A stretch of 64,000 bases of DNA from Serpula lacrymans var. lacrymans S7.9 (taxonomy: Eukaryota; Basidiomycota; Agaricomycetes; Boletales; Serpulaceae). Location of the stretch: assembly GCF_000218685.1 (NCBI RefSeq), contig NW_006763290.1, positions 3,684,908 through 3,748,907 of the forward strand. The letters are read 5' to 3'. Made by a program: the position numbers and the translations under genes. Under the pieces are notes generated by a model. The model was not told the origin of the DNA and made no database searches. It was given only the letters and a program-made list of their open reading frames with translations. Positions 22,093-32,299 of this stretch are shown piece after piece (the stretch's first letter is position 1; every line of letters starts with the position of its first letter).

Positions 22093-22710
22093 CCAAGTTA
22101 TTACACCTATCATCTATACAAGTATTCTCTATATAACCCATACATATGCATTATATTGTTTCCCCCTCCTCAACAACCTCTCATTTGTGAAGTATGCTCA
22201 TTGATCCAACTAGATACAAACTGCACCTTACTCAGCTCATGGTCATTGAAATTGTTGAGATATACACTAGGGGTAATATCTGTTATTTTATGTGAACATA
22301 TTTGAAACATATTTGAAGAACAGAAACTCTTCTTTTTAGCACGTTTCTCCAAAAAATACGGAAGATATTTTGCTGAATGTTTTTTCAATGTTTTCTCATA
22401 TAATATTGGAGAAAATGTTCAAAATATATTGTCACAAAATTGATTTCCACTTAGTATAGATACAACATAAACTACCAATAATTTGCAACAATTTATTTTG
22501 TATGTTTCCCCCAATAGTTCTTAAGACAATATTAAACAAATATTTTTTATCAATATCTCTGATATTGTTTGGAGAAACATACTAAAAAGCAAAGTCTCTA
22601 TTTTTTAAGTGTTTTTCAGACATTTTACCATAAAACATGGGATTTTGCCCCCAGTAATACAAGATCCAAACTAAAATATTCACCAGTGCAGTATGCATTG
22701 AGTGACTGAG
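22093..22710. other. AT-rich sequence without gene
   Basis: No coding frame, no repeat shared with the window and no RNA gene can be supported here. Confidence 0.4.
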
Positions 22711-23115
22711 TGTTACAATTGACGTACCAGTATCTACTTACGCTTCACCTTTTTTGTACTTTTACTTTTATTTTTCCAAGTCACATGGCCAGTCATGTGA
22801 CCATTTACTTTACTTTACATTTTCGAACTTTTCATAGTCACATGATCAGTCATGTGACACAATACCTGACCAATGTCTAGACTCATCATGTGACCGGACT
22901 TTAAACTTTATTAACAACTGTACAGTACCTCATGTATTTTAGTATATATACAGGAGCAATACGTGGGGAAGGACTTAGTGAGTCCTCCTGTTGTCTACCA
23001 ACAACTAACTTGTTGAATCCTAATGGGTAACCACTCCCACCTCTTCCTCTTCTTTTGAGTGTTGTTTTCATTGTGCTCCAGTGCCCCAAGACTGTGTCTT
23101 GTTGGTGTTATCACA
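22711..23115 (+). mobile_element. Gypsy solo LTR, 405 bp, TSD CTGAG
   Basis: The element runs from TGTTACAATTGACG to GGTGTTATCACA and is flanked by CTGAG at 22706-22710 and 23116-23120. It is the same subfamily as 8572-8958 (shared TCACATGG/TCATGTGA words and TATATATA box). Its R word GTGAGTCCTCC matches the complement of the primer site exactly. The 3' terminus has drifted. Confidence 0.88.
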
Positions 23116-23795
23116 CTGAGTACTCAAAAATATTCTTCATTTTTGGGATTATTGAGCCTTTGAGTTATCGAGAAAAAACAAGTGATCCCATTGTATTTCA
23201 ATGGTGTGCTGTCCAGTACATGGCCAATAATATACAAAAATAGTCCAATGTATAATTTTATGAGTGTGATATATATCAATTAATTGGCGGACTCTTGAGC
23301 TATGAATTACTTCCTTTTTTGTGCCGGAATGCTTTTTGATATGATTCAGGAGAATTATAAGTAGTTCCAGTGCTGACTGTGTTAATGTGATATAAAGACT
23401 TTTTTGATTGGTACCATGGAATCATGTATAGCTTCACAACTTGTATTGCATTTGAACAGTAGCACTGTTAGTAAGTACAGTTAGGTTATAAGGACTACTA
23501 GTAGAAGATATCCGCTCACTTCTGATGCAACACATGAGAACAGTTGATAACCACTGCAAAACCACCGCCTTTCTCAGCCATCCATGAGTGTGCTGAATTC
23601 AAATATAACCAACAAATCAACCTGAGACACATTCAAAGATATTCTAGCTTACAGAGAACTAAAACCTAGTAGTACAAGAGTGTTGTAGTGGATACTTACA
23701 TGGGTGCACCTGCTAGCACTATGCTGTGTTGATATATATTATATATCTGATACTGATAGCAGCCATTTGTATGCCATTGTCAGAGCTACAGGAAT
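23116..23795. other. no supportable gene
   Basis: AT-rich sequence between two LTRs. Only very short frames are present and no repeat was recognised. Confidence 0.4.
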
Positions 23796-24149
23796 TGTTA
23801 AGATAGCATCAATTTTACTTTTACTTTTACTTTTATTTTACTTTTCTTTTCTTTTTCTTTTATTGTTTGGACTTTTACTTTTGGAAGTCACATGATATGA
23901 CATCATATAGAATATGATGGGATGCTACAGAATGTTTACCTATATTTATATTAAACTGCACAGTACCACATGAATTTAGGTATATATATCTGGCAATAGA
24001 TGGAGACTCCTCAGCAAATCCTCCTGTTGTATACCAACAACAAACTTATTCCTCTCACCTTGAGTCTGCCAACTCTATAATCCCTTCTTTATTACTCCCT
24101 GAATTTACTGTGTGTGCACTAGAGTCTACAAACTTTGGGTATTGTTACA
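23796..24149 (+). mobile_element. 5' LTR of a truncated + strand Gypsy element
   Basis: A degraded LTR begins near TGTTAAGATAGC, holds a (TTTTAC)n-like tract at 23815-23850, a TATATATA box near 23980 and CTCAGCAAATCCTCCTGTTG, and ends GTATTGTTACA. It is followed directly by Gypsy leader sequence instead of a target duplication, so it is a true 5' LTR and not a solo copy. Confidence 0.75.
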
Positions 24150-24800
24150 CTAGGACTTACTCTTATACCATTCTCCTGCACACTGTGCAAAGCCAAACCA
24201 CAGGCTTAAGTGGAATTACTATCATATACTTGGACCTCAGAGTTAAGAGGAGTCTTTTTGAAAATTAAGACTTGTGGCATAAACTGGTGTTGAGCTTTCG
24301 CTATCCAGTAGACCACAAGTGTGTATGTAACAACCAAGAGTTAGTTACTCTGGCGCACGACTTAGACAAGCAAAGAATAATGATGAGGGAGTGATTACCC
24401 CTTAGGTAGGACCAAGTTAGTTGTGGGTATACAACAGAAGGACTCACTGAGGGGTCTCCTGGATCTGTTGGGTATTTATACTACTACAGGGTATTTGTAC
24501 TTATGTACTGTACAGTTGATGAAAGCAGTGGCTGATGATGTCAGAGGGCGCAGCCTGTGTGACCAGCTCCACTGCGTGAGAAATGGAGTTTAAACAACAA
24601 CGGAAAGTGCCACATGGCACAGTGTGTGAAAACTACAAAAGAAAGTTGAAGAGGAGAATGAAAATTAAAGGTCCAAAAATTGTGTATTGTAACAGTGTAC
24701 CCCGGGTTTGTTGAGAGCTTTCTGTTCTGAGGTACTAGAGAGATCAGCTACAGTTAGAACAGAGGGAAAAACATTGTTGCATGGGCCCCAGTGCTAAGGG
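24150..24800 (+). mobile_element. Gypsy leader fragment, split by an opposite-facing LTR
   Basis: CTAGGACTTACTCTTA at 24150 matches the TTAGGACTCACTCTTA primer-site region of Gypsy-1. The next 170 bp also align with its leader (for example GCACACTGTGCAAA and TTAAGTGGAA). The solo LTR 24326-24694 interrupts it. Leader-like sequence resumes at 24695 and ends before the Tc1-like piece at 24805. No gag remains. Confidence 0.7.
24326..24694 (-). mobile_element. Gypsy solo LTR, 369 bp, TSD GTGTA
   Basis: TGTAACAACCAAGAG to GTGTATTGTAACA is flanked by GTGTA at 24321-24325 and 24695-24699. It inserted, in opposite orientation, into the leader of the older Gypsy fragment. It is close to the Gypsy-1 and Gypsy-2 LTRs in sequence. 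Confidence 0.92.
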
Positions 24801-24804
24801 GACA

Positions 24805-25322
24805 TACAGTGACTCCAAAAACCCTTTCCATATTTACTCTGGGTGTTATGCATGAAGCATACCATCAAACAGCTTGAGTATTACATTTAGCTTTGGTGGA
24901 ATTATAAATAGTACATAGTCTTGGCTATAAAATTGCACCCTAGGTCATGTAATTTGACTCACATGCTATAGAGATATGGTTAATTTAAAACAGCAACACC
25001 ATAAAAAGGGTTTTTTCACTTTTAAACTGATGACTAGAATCTTAGCTAAAACATTGAATATTTACCATTATGTGTTGGTACAAACAAAGATATATATACA
25101 ATTAGAGTGTCTGAGTAAAAAAGTTCACACACATTTTTATTCTCAGCCACTATCATGGTCAGATCCCTCTCTTTTACTCAAAAAAGTTCTATCCTTTCAT
25201 TGCTTGATACTGGCTACTCTGGTGAAGCTATTGCCAAGCAGACTGGTGTTAGCCTTTTTACTATATCCAAACTTTGCTCCAAAGAGTGTTCTACCCTACC
25301 TAAAGGTATCAGAGGTTGTCTT
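24805..25322 (+). pseudogene. Tc1/mariner-like transposon, 5' fragment with HTH domain
   Basis: TACAGTGACTCCAAAAA at 24805 looks like a Tc1/mariner end next to its TA target. A frame from ATG 25155 encodes MVRSLSFTQKSSILSLLDTG, then SGEAIAKQTGVSLFTISKLC. This is the paired-type helix-turn-helix that recognises transposon ends. The frame runs into a poly-T tract at 25319 and then Gypsy LTR-like sequence, so the catalytic domain is absent. Confidence 0.65.
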
Positions 25323-25334
25323 TTTTTTTTTTTG

Positions 25335-25435
25335 AGAATTGTGTATTGTAACATTTACTTTGGAAAGTCACATGACTGATCACATGATGCATCATCTGAC
25401 TGGTGTCTAGGCTCAACATATGACTCTCAGTAATA
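25335..25435. mobile_element. Gypsy LTR fragment
   Basis: GTGTATTGTAACATTTAC followed by GGAAAGTCACATGACTGATC resembles U3 of the 8572 and 22711 LTRs next to an LTR end. It is about 100 bp and too short to orient safely. Confidence 0.5.
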
Positions 25436-25627
25436 GTGACATATTCACTATAGTATTGTTACACTTCATTCTACATACAATAACCAAGACACTTTACAAT
25501 ATTGTATTCTTTGTTCTCTTATGTGTCTTGGTACAAATGTCCCAATGCATTGTATGTGTACAAGATCTGGATGAGGTCCTGGGATTGCCTTTGTGGTTTT
25601 GTTTTCAGTGTCTCTGTCTATGCTCTT

Positions 25628-25821
25628 TAATAAAACTAAATGAAACTCAGCCGCTGCCCGAGAGGCTATAGAAACAACTGAGGTATTCCTATACTAATCC
25701 CCCTACTACTTATAGTCGGAGGTGCTACTTGCTACAGTATAATGACTCCTAGGAGTACAATGGTTACTCCATGGAGAACAATGGCTGCTTCGGCAGAGAC
25801 CGGGTTTATCCGGTTTTGTCA
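25628..25821 (-). mobile_element. 3' LTR of the Copia element, 194 bp
   Basis: On the + strand it runs TAATAAAACT to CGGTTTTGTCA. It retains one CAGCCGCTGCCCGAGAGGC block and lacks the 107 bp that separate the two blocks in the 301-bp solo LTRs. Confidence 0.88.
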
Positions 25822-26183
25822 CTCCCACTCGAGTGCAACCGTAGTCTCATAGCTTTAGAGAATTTCCAGTGTTTTTCATGAGTGAGGGGTTTAGTGAGAA
25901 TGTCTGCAACAATATCTCCTGTAGGAACATATCTGATTACTGCCTCTCCCTTTGATACTAAGTCATCTCGGATAAAATGATATCTCTGTTGAATGTGTTT
26001 TGTGCGAGCACGGAACTGTGGATCTCGTGTAAGAATAATAGCTGCTTGATTGTCACAGTGCAATGTTGTAGGTCCATTTTGAGCATGTCCAATTTCTTCA
26101 GAAAATGTCTGAAGCCATGCAAGGTGTTGTCCAGCATTGCTCAATCCAATGTACTCTGACTCTGTGGAGAATAAAGCTACCAT
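25806..26183 (-). pseudogene. Copia RNase H
   Basis: The segment has the Copia RNase H order: LFSTESEYIGLSNAGQHLAW (Glu), LHCDNQAAIILTRDP (Asp), HIQQRYHFIRDDL and VADILTKPL (Asp). In-frame TGA codons between 26183 and 26250 separate it from RT. Confidence 0.9.
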
Positions 26184-26249
26184 GCTTTGTCTTTTGCTTG
26201 TCCAGGAGATTGCTCCTCAGATGGTGATAAAGACAAACCCTGATGTTGA

Positions 26250-27701
26250 TCAAGACGTGTCTGGGTCTCCAGACCAATCTGCATCTGAATATCCATAGAA
26301 ATCCATGTCCATGGAGACATCTGTGCCATCATATCGTAGTTTCATGTTCCTGGTTGCTTTCAGATATCGGAGGACACATTTTGCAGCTTCCCAGTGATGG
26401 CTCCTTGGAGCTGAGCTATGTCTGCTTAGTATTCCAACAACGTAGGCAATGTCTGGGCGGGTTCCGAGCATGGCATACATGAGGGAGCCTACAATTGAGA
26501 GGTATGACACTTGATGCCCTTCAATATGCATCTCGTGTTGCACAATATCTTCCCCTGGAGCATTTGCAAGGAGTTTTGATCCATGGGCCATTGGTGTCCA
26601 TACTGGTTTGCAGTTCTTCATTCCAGTACGCTCCAGGACTGTGTCAATATATTGGCGTTGCAATAGGGATATTGTTTTGTTTGAACAATCACGTTGGATT
26701 TCTATTCCGAGGATGTATTTTGCTTCTCCAAGATCCCGCATTTTGAATATGGATTCGAGTTTGGCTTTTGTGATATCCATGAATTTTCGGGATGAAGCTC
26801 CTAGGAGGAGGTCATCTACATAGACAACAACAAAGCATATTTGTTTGTTGTCCCGGAATACATAGAGACATGTTTCTGCATTTAGTCTTGTGAAACCGAG
26901 CTCCTGGAGCTTGTGATCAAAAGTTTTGTTCCATGTACGACCAGCTTGTTTTAACCCATAGATGGATTTCTTCAAACTCCAGCAGTATCCAGGTTGGATA
27001 GGAACACCCCCTGAAGGAAGCATGTACAGTTCTTCTTCAAGTTCTCCATTGAGATAAGCTGTGGATACGTCCATTTGATCAAGTTCTAGGTTGTACTTTG
27101 CTGCCAGGGCTAGAATAATTTGGATCGACTCTAAGTTTGCAACCAGAGCAAAAGCTTCCTGGTAATCAATCACCTCCCTTTGAGTAAAACCTTGTGCAAC
27201 AATCCGGAGTTTGTATCTCTCAATGTTTCCGTTTTGATCAAACTTGATCCGGAACACAGGTTTTGATGTGATGGGTTTTACTCCCTTCGGAAGTGGAACA
27301 ATGTCATATACTGCATTAGTATTGAGACTTAGGAGTTCCTCCTCCAAGGCAGACTTCCATAATTCTCCATCCGGACATGATAAGGCTTCCTTTAGTGTCC
27401 TTGGAAGGTCTGTATTAGATGGACCGGTACTTGTTATTCCAGCAAAGAATATCTCCTCTGTATCAGATGTTTCTTCATGAACCTCAGGAGTGTTAGGTTT
27501 GTCCATGGAGTTGTCATGCTGCTCTTTTCGAGACTGTTCCTCATCTAGAGTCCTTTGATAATCTCGGTTTTTGTCTGCAGGACGGGTCTGGCGACTGCTT
27601 TTGCGTACTCCTAGGACTTCAGCAGGCATGACTGCTCTTTTAGGAACTTGTGCAGGTACTCCAGGGAGTAGATGCATTTGTGTATTTGTTGCCCCACTCA
27701 C
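26250..27701 (-). pseudogene. Copia reverse transcriptase (RVT_2), long open part
   Basis: The 483-codon frame begins with a Pro/Ser linker and then reads AVYDIVPLPKGVKPITSKPV, QMDVSTAYLNGELEEELYML, SLKKSIYGLKQAGRTWN and the catalytic FVVVYVDDLLLG, followed by YSDADWSGD at the RNase H entrance. All RT aspartates (DVSTAYLNG and YVDD) are present. The frame is closed by TGA near 26250 just before RNase H. This is the best preserved enzyme domain of the element. Confidence 0.92.
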
Positions 27702-27923
27702 TCCTGAAGGTGTTGAATCACTCCTCGGAGGCGTTGGATGACTCCTTGGAGGTGTTGTATGCCTTCCAGAAGCTGATCCAACAGACAGGCTGTCTAGCTG
27801 TATTCAGACTTTTTCCACATCAGCTGGCTGTATGTTGAGGGGCTGTCCTCCCACTGACTGTAACTCTACTTTGGCTTTCCGCTCTGAAGATGGCCAGTGT
27901 TTAGGCCTTGGTTGTAGAGACTG

Positions 27924-28982
27924 TTATGGAGGGTGTCTTAGCTGATCAGGTGCTCCCACTGCTCTCAGAACGTCTACACAGAGGTATTTCCCCACTGCTC
28001 TCGGATGCTGATATGGTTCCATTGCTTGTGGAACATCTCCTTGGAGATGTGGTTCCATTTGCAATTCATTTGGATCTCGGATTGGAGGGTCAGGATCATC
28101 CTCCTCCAATGTTTTTTGGTCTGGATAGTGAGCATTCTCTGGAATGAGTCCCTCCCACTGATCTGTGCTAGTGTCTGTGTTCCAGGGAGCAGTGTCATCC
28201 TTTTGTACCTTTCCGGATTCATTGAATATGACATGCTGACTGGAAAACACAGTTTGTTTTTCAGTGTCTAGGAATTTGTAGGCTTGCTTTCCATGTGTGT
28301 AGCCAATCATTATGGCTTTGCGCCCCTTGGAGTAAAACTTCCCTTGCCTTTTGTCTTTCGGAATCAAGGCATATGCTTGGCATCCGAAAGGGTGAAACAA
28401 AGTTGGATCAACTCTCCTTTTAAACAGTATTTTATATGGGGTCTTTCCATGGAGTCCTGATGCTGGGCTGTGTGCTGTGATATATGCAGCTGTTTGCATG
28501 GCATCTACCCAAAATGACTTTGGGAGCTTGGAATCATAGAGCATAGTGGTTGCTAATGTAGCCAATGTCTGATTCATGCGTTCTGCAATGCCATTTTGTT
28601 CTGGAGTATCTGCAGCTGTAGTTTCTTGGATGACACCATCTCCTCGGAGTTGATTTTTGAATGCATTGCCAGTATATTCTTCTCCCCCATTGCTCCGGAG
28701 GAATTCTGTGTACAGTGGAGTGAAGTTTTTTTCTCCCAAATGAGTCCGGAAGAATGTTTGGACATCTTCTTTCCATTGCTTGTATCATTCCAGTGCTTCA
28801 CTTTTATATTTTAGGAAATATATCCATGGAAATTTGGAGAAATCATCTACAATGAAAAACCCTCCCTGGAAGTTGGTTTGATTGGTCCTCCAACATCTGT
28901 GTGCACAATTTGTATGGGGCGCTTGGCTTGGTTTCCTCCAGTGGACTTGAAAGGTAATTTCTTCCTCTTTCCTAAAGCACAA
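27924..28982 (-). pseudogene. Copia integrase core
   Basis: HTDVGGPI and FIVDDFSKFPWIYFL mark the first Asp region. The second catalytic region reads LRSNGGEEYTGNAF, with Asn where RSDxGGEY has Asp. The Glu region, TPEQNGIAERMNQTL, is intact. Family-typical FHPFGCQAY and KAIMIGYTHGKQAYKF follow. Two frame changes, near 28785 and 28900, split it. Confidence 0.88.
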
Positions 28983-28985
28983 GGT

Positions 28986-29642
28986 TCACAAAACTCCGGG
29001 GTTCCGGTAAGGGTGTCTATGTCCTGGAGCTGTCCTTTTGTAACCATTCATTGCAAGCGGTCCATTCCAATGTGTCCCATTCTCCTGTGCAATAAATACA
29101 TCTACTGCTGCAAAAGCTGACTCCGGGTTAATTTCAGGTTTTGCTTGGATGTGATAAAGTCCTTGCTTGTGTAACGCAGTGAGGATAAGTTCCTCCTTTT
29201 TCCGAACTTCACAAGCATTTGACCCTGCTGGAAAAAGTGTTGATAATCCCGTTTTAGACAATTTGTGGACAGAGACAAGTGCTAAAGTGAAGTTTGGCAC
29301 AAATAAGACATTTGAGAGTGTGATATTGTAGTCCTTTTTGCAAACAGTTGCTTGTAGGATTACAGTTCCAATTCCAATGGCATTTACAGAGGATTCATCC
29401 CCAAAACTGATTGTCCTCGGAGGATTCAGAACATGGTATGTTCCTGGCTCAAACTAGGAGCGGTGAGGGACCATGTGAGATGTTGCTCCGGAGTCAATGA
29501 TGATTGTTGTTTTGGTCTTATCGGGTTCCGACACAAGGTAAGCTTGAATGCGTTCAGCAAGGGGCTTGGAAATATGTACATGTTCCAATGCAATATGACT
29601 CTGTTCCTCCTCGGAGTCAGATCCAGATGATTGCTCCGCCAT
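28986..29642 (-). pseudogene. Copia protease and GAG-pre-integrase domain
   Basis: The protease motif IIIDSGATSHMVPHRS (near 29470) holds the catalytic Asp-Ser-Gly and ends in a stop. Downstream, VLFVPNFTLALVSVHKL and LYHIQAKPE are typical of the GAG-pre-integrase segment. A frame change separates the two. Confidence 0.88.
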
Positions 29643-30409
29643 ATTTGCCTTTTCCTTTTCTTTTCCTTTATCCTTGTGTCTTTCCTTTCCCTTCTTCCTT
29701 TGACCTTTTCCAGCTGACTGAAGTGTTCGACACTCTGAAATGTTGTGTGATTTGGCTTTGTGGAAGTCACACCACTTCTCCTTGGATTTGAGTGCTGATT
29801 CAGAACCTCCAGGGGCCTTCCCTGACTGTTATGCAACTTCTGCAGTGATCCGGATCTCAACTGCATCAAAGGTAAGTTTATTTTCTTCAATCATATTGAT
29901 TACCAATGACTGAAATATTTGCCATTCAGGAGTGCATGGGAGAGATTGGAGAAGAGAAAAGGCCATGAGTTTGGTATCAACTCCTAGTTTCATTCCGGAG
30001 AGGTGTGAATCAATTGTCCGGATTTTTGCAATGTGGTCCTGGATAGGTGATGTCCCATCCCAGGACAATTTGGTGAGTTACTGGAATAAATAGAAGGCCG
30101 AGGCAATGTTGGACGTCTGATGGAGTGAGACAAGTTTATCAAATAACTCCTTGGAGCTGGTGAGGTCTCCAGTCCTCATTAGGAGGGCATCAGAGATGTA
30201 GTCCTGGATGATTCCATGTGCCTTCTTATCCTTAAGTATCCAGGTGATTTCAGGATCCTCCGAGGAGGTAGGTTTTCCTGGTGAGGGCTTAAGCTCCTCT
30301 CCAGTAACAACCCGGAGAAATTTCTCCCGACGTAGCTTTGAGATGATCCGGAGTTTCCATATCTAAAAATTGTTGGGTCCAGTGAGAACTGGACATGCGG
30401 ATGTATCAC
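29643..30409 (-). pseudogene. Copia gag with CHHC-type zinc knuckle
   Basis: Gag pieces include SSKELFDKLVSLHQTSN, QDHIAKIRTIDSHLSGMKLG and LLQSLPCTPEWQIFQSL. The knuckle near 29750 is WCDFHKAKSHNISEC, a C-x2-H-x4-H-x4-C arrangement known from fungal Copia gags, followed by a Lys-rich stretch. Several stops are present. Confidence 0.82.
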
Positions 30410-30465
30410 ATGCTGTGGTCATGGTTCCGAGGTTGCTGTTTCAAATAAGAATTATTTCCTGCGTA

Positions 30466-30491
30466 GCTTTTGCGCACCAGGGCTCATAACC
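30466..30491 (-). promoter_or_regulatory. Copia primer-binding site matching the anticodon half of initiator tRNA-Met
   Basis: Immediately inside the 5' LTR the + strand reads GCGCACCAGGGCTCATAACC, nearly the anticodon stem-loop of fungal initiator tRNA-Met (GGGCUCAUAACC with CAU anticodon). The element RNA (- strand) is therefore complementary to the 3' end of a 5' half-tRNA, the arrangement known for Drosophila copia. Confidence 0.8.
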
Positions 30492-30758
30492 TAATAAAAC
30501 TAAGTGAAACTATAATAGATGTTAGTTTAAGGTGATTCCTAATAAATGTAATGTAACATACCTCAGCCGCTGCCCGAGAGGCTATAGAAATAACTGAGGT
30601 ATTCCTATACTAATCCCCCTACTACTTATAGTCAGAGGTGCTACTCGCTACAGTATAATGACTCATAGGAGAACAATGGTTACTCCATGGAGTGGTGGCT
30701 ATGCTCCTTGGAGAACAATGGCTGCTTCGGCAGAGACCTGGTTTATCCGGTTTTGTCA
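30492..30758 (-). mobile_element. 5' LTR of the Copia element, 267 bp
   Basis: On the + strand it runs TAATAAAACT to CGGTTTTGTCA. It lacks the first CAGCCGCTGCCC block of the 301-bp solo LTRs but keeps the second one and the region between. Confidence 0.9.
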
Positions 30759-30759
30759 G

Positions 30760-31322
30760 CTAAGGCTTTCTAGTGCTGCTACAGGGTTACACCTGTGTTC
30801 CCCTTTCAATTCCACACTGATATTAACAGAAAAATCGCCTCAAGACAGTGTTGGTTAATAGGGCTTGTATATGAGTCAACAAAGTGACTTAAGCTCCCCA
30901 AACACCGCAGACTGAGAGAGGCTCTAGGCAACAGCAAACTGAGGCAATGCAGGCAAGCTTCACAATCTATAGTCTTGTTCTATCTGATAATGGACAGAGT
31001 AGAGAAGATTGGAGCTTTATGCACACACCAGATATGCCAAAAAGCGAAAAATAGGGCAAAAAGTCGAAATTGATGCAGAAACAGATAAGATGGATGGATT
31101 GCCACCAAATCAGAGGTATAGGGAACACTTTTATAGAGTAATAGATGGCCCAAATATCACAAGAAGTGAAGCACAAGATGTGGAGATATGCAATAGGGGT
31201 CCAATAGGGGTGAAAGTGCCAAAAATGCGAACTTCACAGAGGATGATGGAGTGGATGGATTGCCCCCAAATTGAGGGTGTAAAGTGCAATAGTATAGGGT
31301 AGTAGATGGCTCAAATAGGGCC
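30760..31322. repeat. two diverged tandem units next to Gypsy-2, no gene
   Basis: GATGGATTGCC(A/C)CCAAAT and GTAGATGGC(C/T)CAAATA recur in the same order about 160 bp apart (units near 31090-31190 and 31250-31322). Words such as AAAAGCGAAAA and AAAATGCGAAC suggest further units to the left. This non-coding repeat abuts the damaged end of the Gypsy-2 3' LTR. Confidence 0.5.
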
Positions 31323-31707
31323 AAGATATACTCTGGCGCACGCAGGAACACACTATAGAGAAAGATGATGAGGGAGTGGTTACCCCTTAATATGCAGTGA
31401 GTTAGTTGGTATACAACAGGAGGACTTGCTAAGGAGTCTCCTGGATCTATTGGGGTTTATATACTACTACAGGGTTGTTTGTACATGTGTACTATACAGT
31501 TGATAGATATAGTGGCTGATGATTTCATGGGGCCTAGCCCGTATGACCAGCTCCACTGTGTGAGAGAGTTATGTCCAAAATAAGAAGAAAGGCAACGCGG
31601 CGCAGGAAGGGGAAGTGCCGCGCAGCACCCTGTGTGAAAGGTGTAGTACAAGGTTAAAGCGGAGAATAAAAGTAAAGGGAAAGTCCGAAAATTGTGTTAT
31701 TGTAACA
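31323..31707 (-). mobile_element. 3' LTR of Gypsy-2, outer end truncated
   Basis: Recognisable LTR sequence starts at CCAAGATATACTCTGGCGCA, so the terminal TGTAACA and about ten further bases are missing. It ends GTGTTATTGTAACA, followed by the polypurine region (CTACCCCCC on the + strand). Confidence 0.85.
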
Positions 31708-31794
31708 CTACCCCCCTTGTAAGGCTCGACTTTCAGGCAAGACCAAGTACCGGAGGTAGTAGTTAGATTTTTGGGTATCAGTTGAAAAAGAGAA

Positions 31795-32139
31795 TTAAAA
31801 AGGATTCAAATTCATGCCTCCAAGCTTCCGAGGAGCTGAGGGGTTCTTAGAATAAAATTCATGAACAGCGTCGCGGGAGTTATCTAGATGGGCTTCTGGT
31901 TCCCACGTTCTGTCCTCGTCTCCATAGCCCTTCCATAGGACTAGGAACTCTAATTTTCCACGCTTCAAGCGTGCATCCACCACCCATTCAACTTCGAACT
32001 CCCCTTCACCTTCCTGGGTGACTACCACCGGACCGGGCCGGTCTACATGCTGTCCCGGCAGCGGCCCTTTGTAGGGTTTCACACGGCTTATATTGACCGT
32101 GGGTACTACCCTCATTTGTTTTGGGAGTTCCAGCTCCAC
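31795..32139 (-). pseudogene. Gypsy-2 pol C-terminus with chromodomain
   Basis: The frame reads VVPTVNISRVKPYKGPLPG, then the chromodomain EFEVEWVVDARLKRGKLEFL, VLWKGYGDEDRTWEPEAHLD, ending MNLNPF and stop. It is the same reading unit as integrase but separated by a frame break near 32140-32300. Confidence 0.88.
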
Positions 32140-32299
32140 CGCGTTGGGTTTGACTTCCTTAATCTGGTAAGGGCCGATCCACTTTTTGGTCAGTTTTCTA
32201 GATTGCCGATCTTTTAATTTTAAGTGGTCAGTATCTAACCAGACCAGGTTGCCAACCTTGTAGTCAGGGGCCTTAGAGCGTCTACGCTCTGCCCTGTCT

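Larger units (their letters stand above)
25628..30758 (-). mobile_element. Copia element with both LTRs, polyprotein inactivated
   Basis: LTRs at 30492-30758 (5') and 25628-25821 (3') enclose gag, zinc knuckle, protease, integrase, RT and RNase H in Copia order on the - strand. Several stops and frameshifts break the polyprotein, though RT keeps YVDD. The two LTRs differ in length (267 and 194 bp) through loss of different repeated blocks. The outer flanks (CTCTT and GCTAA) do not form a target duplication, so one end may have been exchanged by recombination. Confidence 0.92.

Noticed and set aside
23815..23880. CRISPR-like or telomere-like tandem array
   Set aside because: It is a short (TTTTAC)n simple repeat within an LTR; there are no spacers and no telomere motif.
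25155..25379. Intact small helix-turn-helix regulator
   Set aside because: The sequence is the N-terminal HTH of a Tc1-like transposase and ends in a poly-T tract, so it is a transposon fragment and not a regulator.
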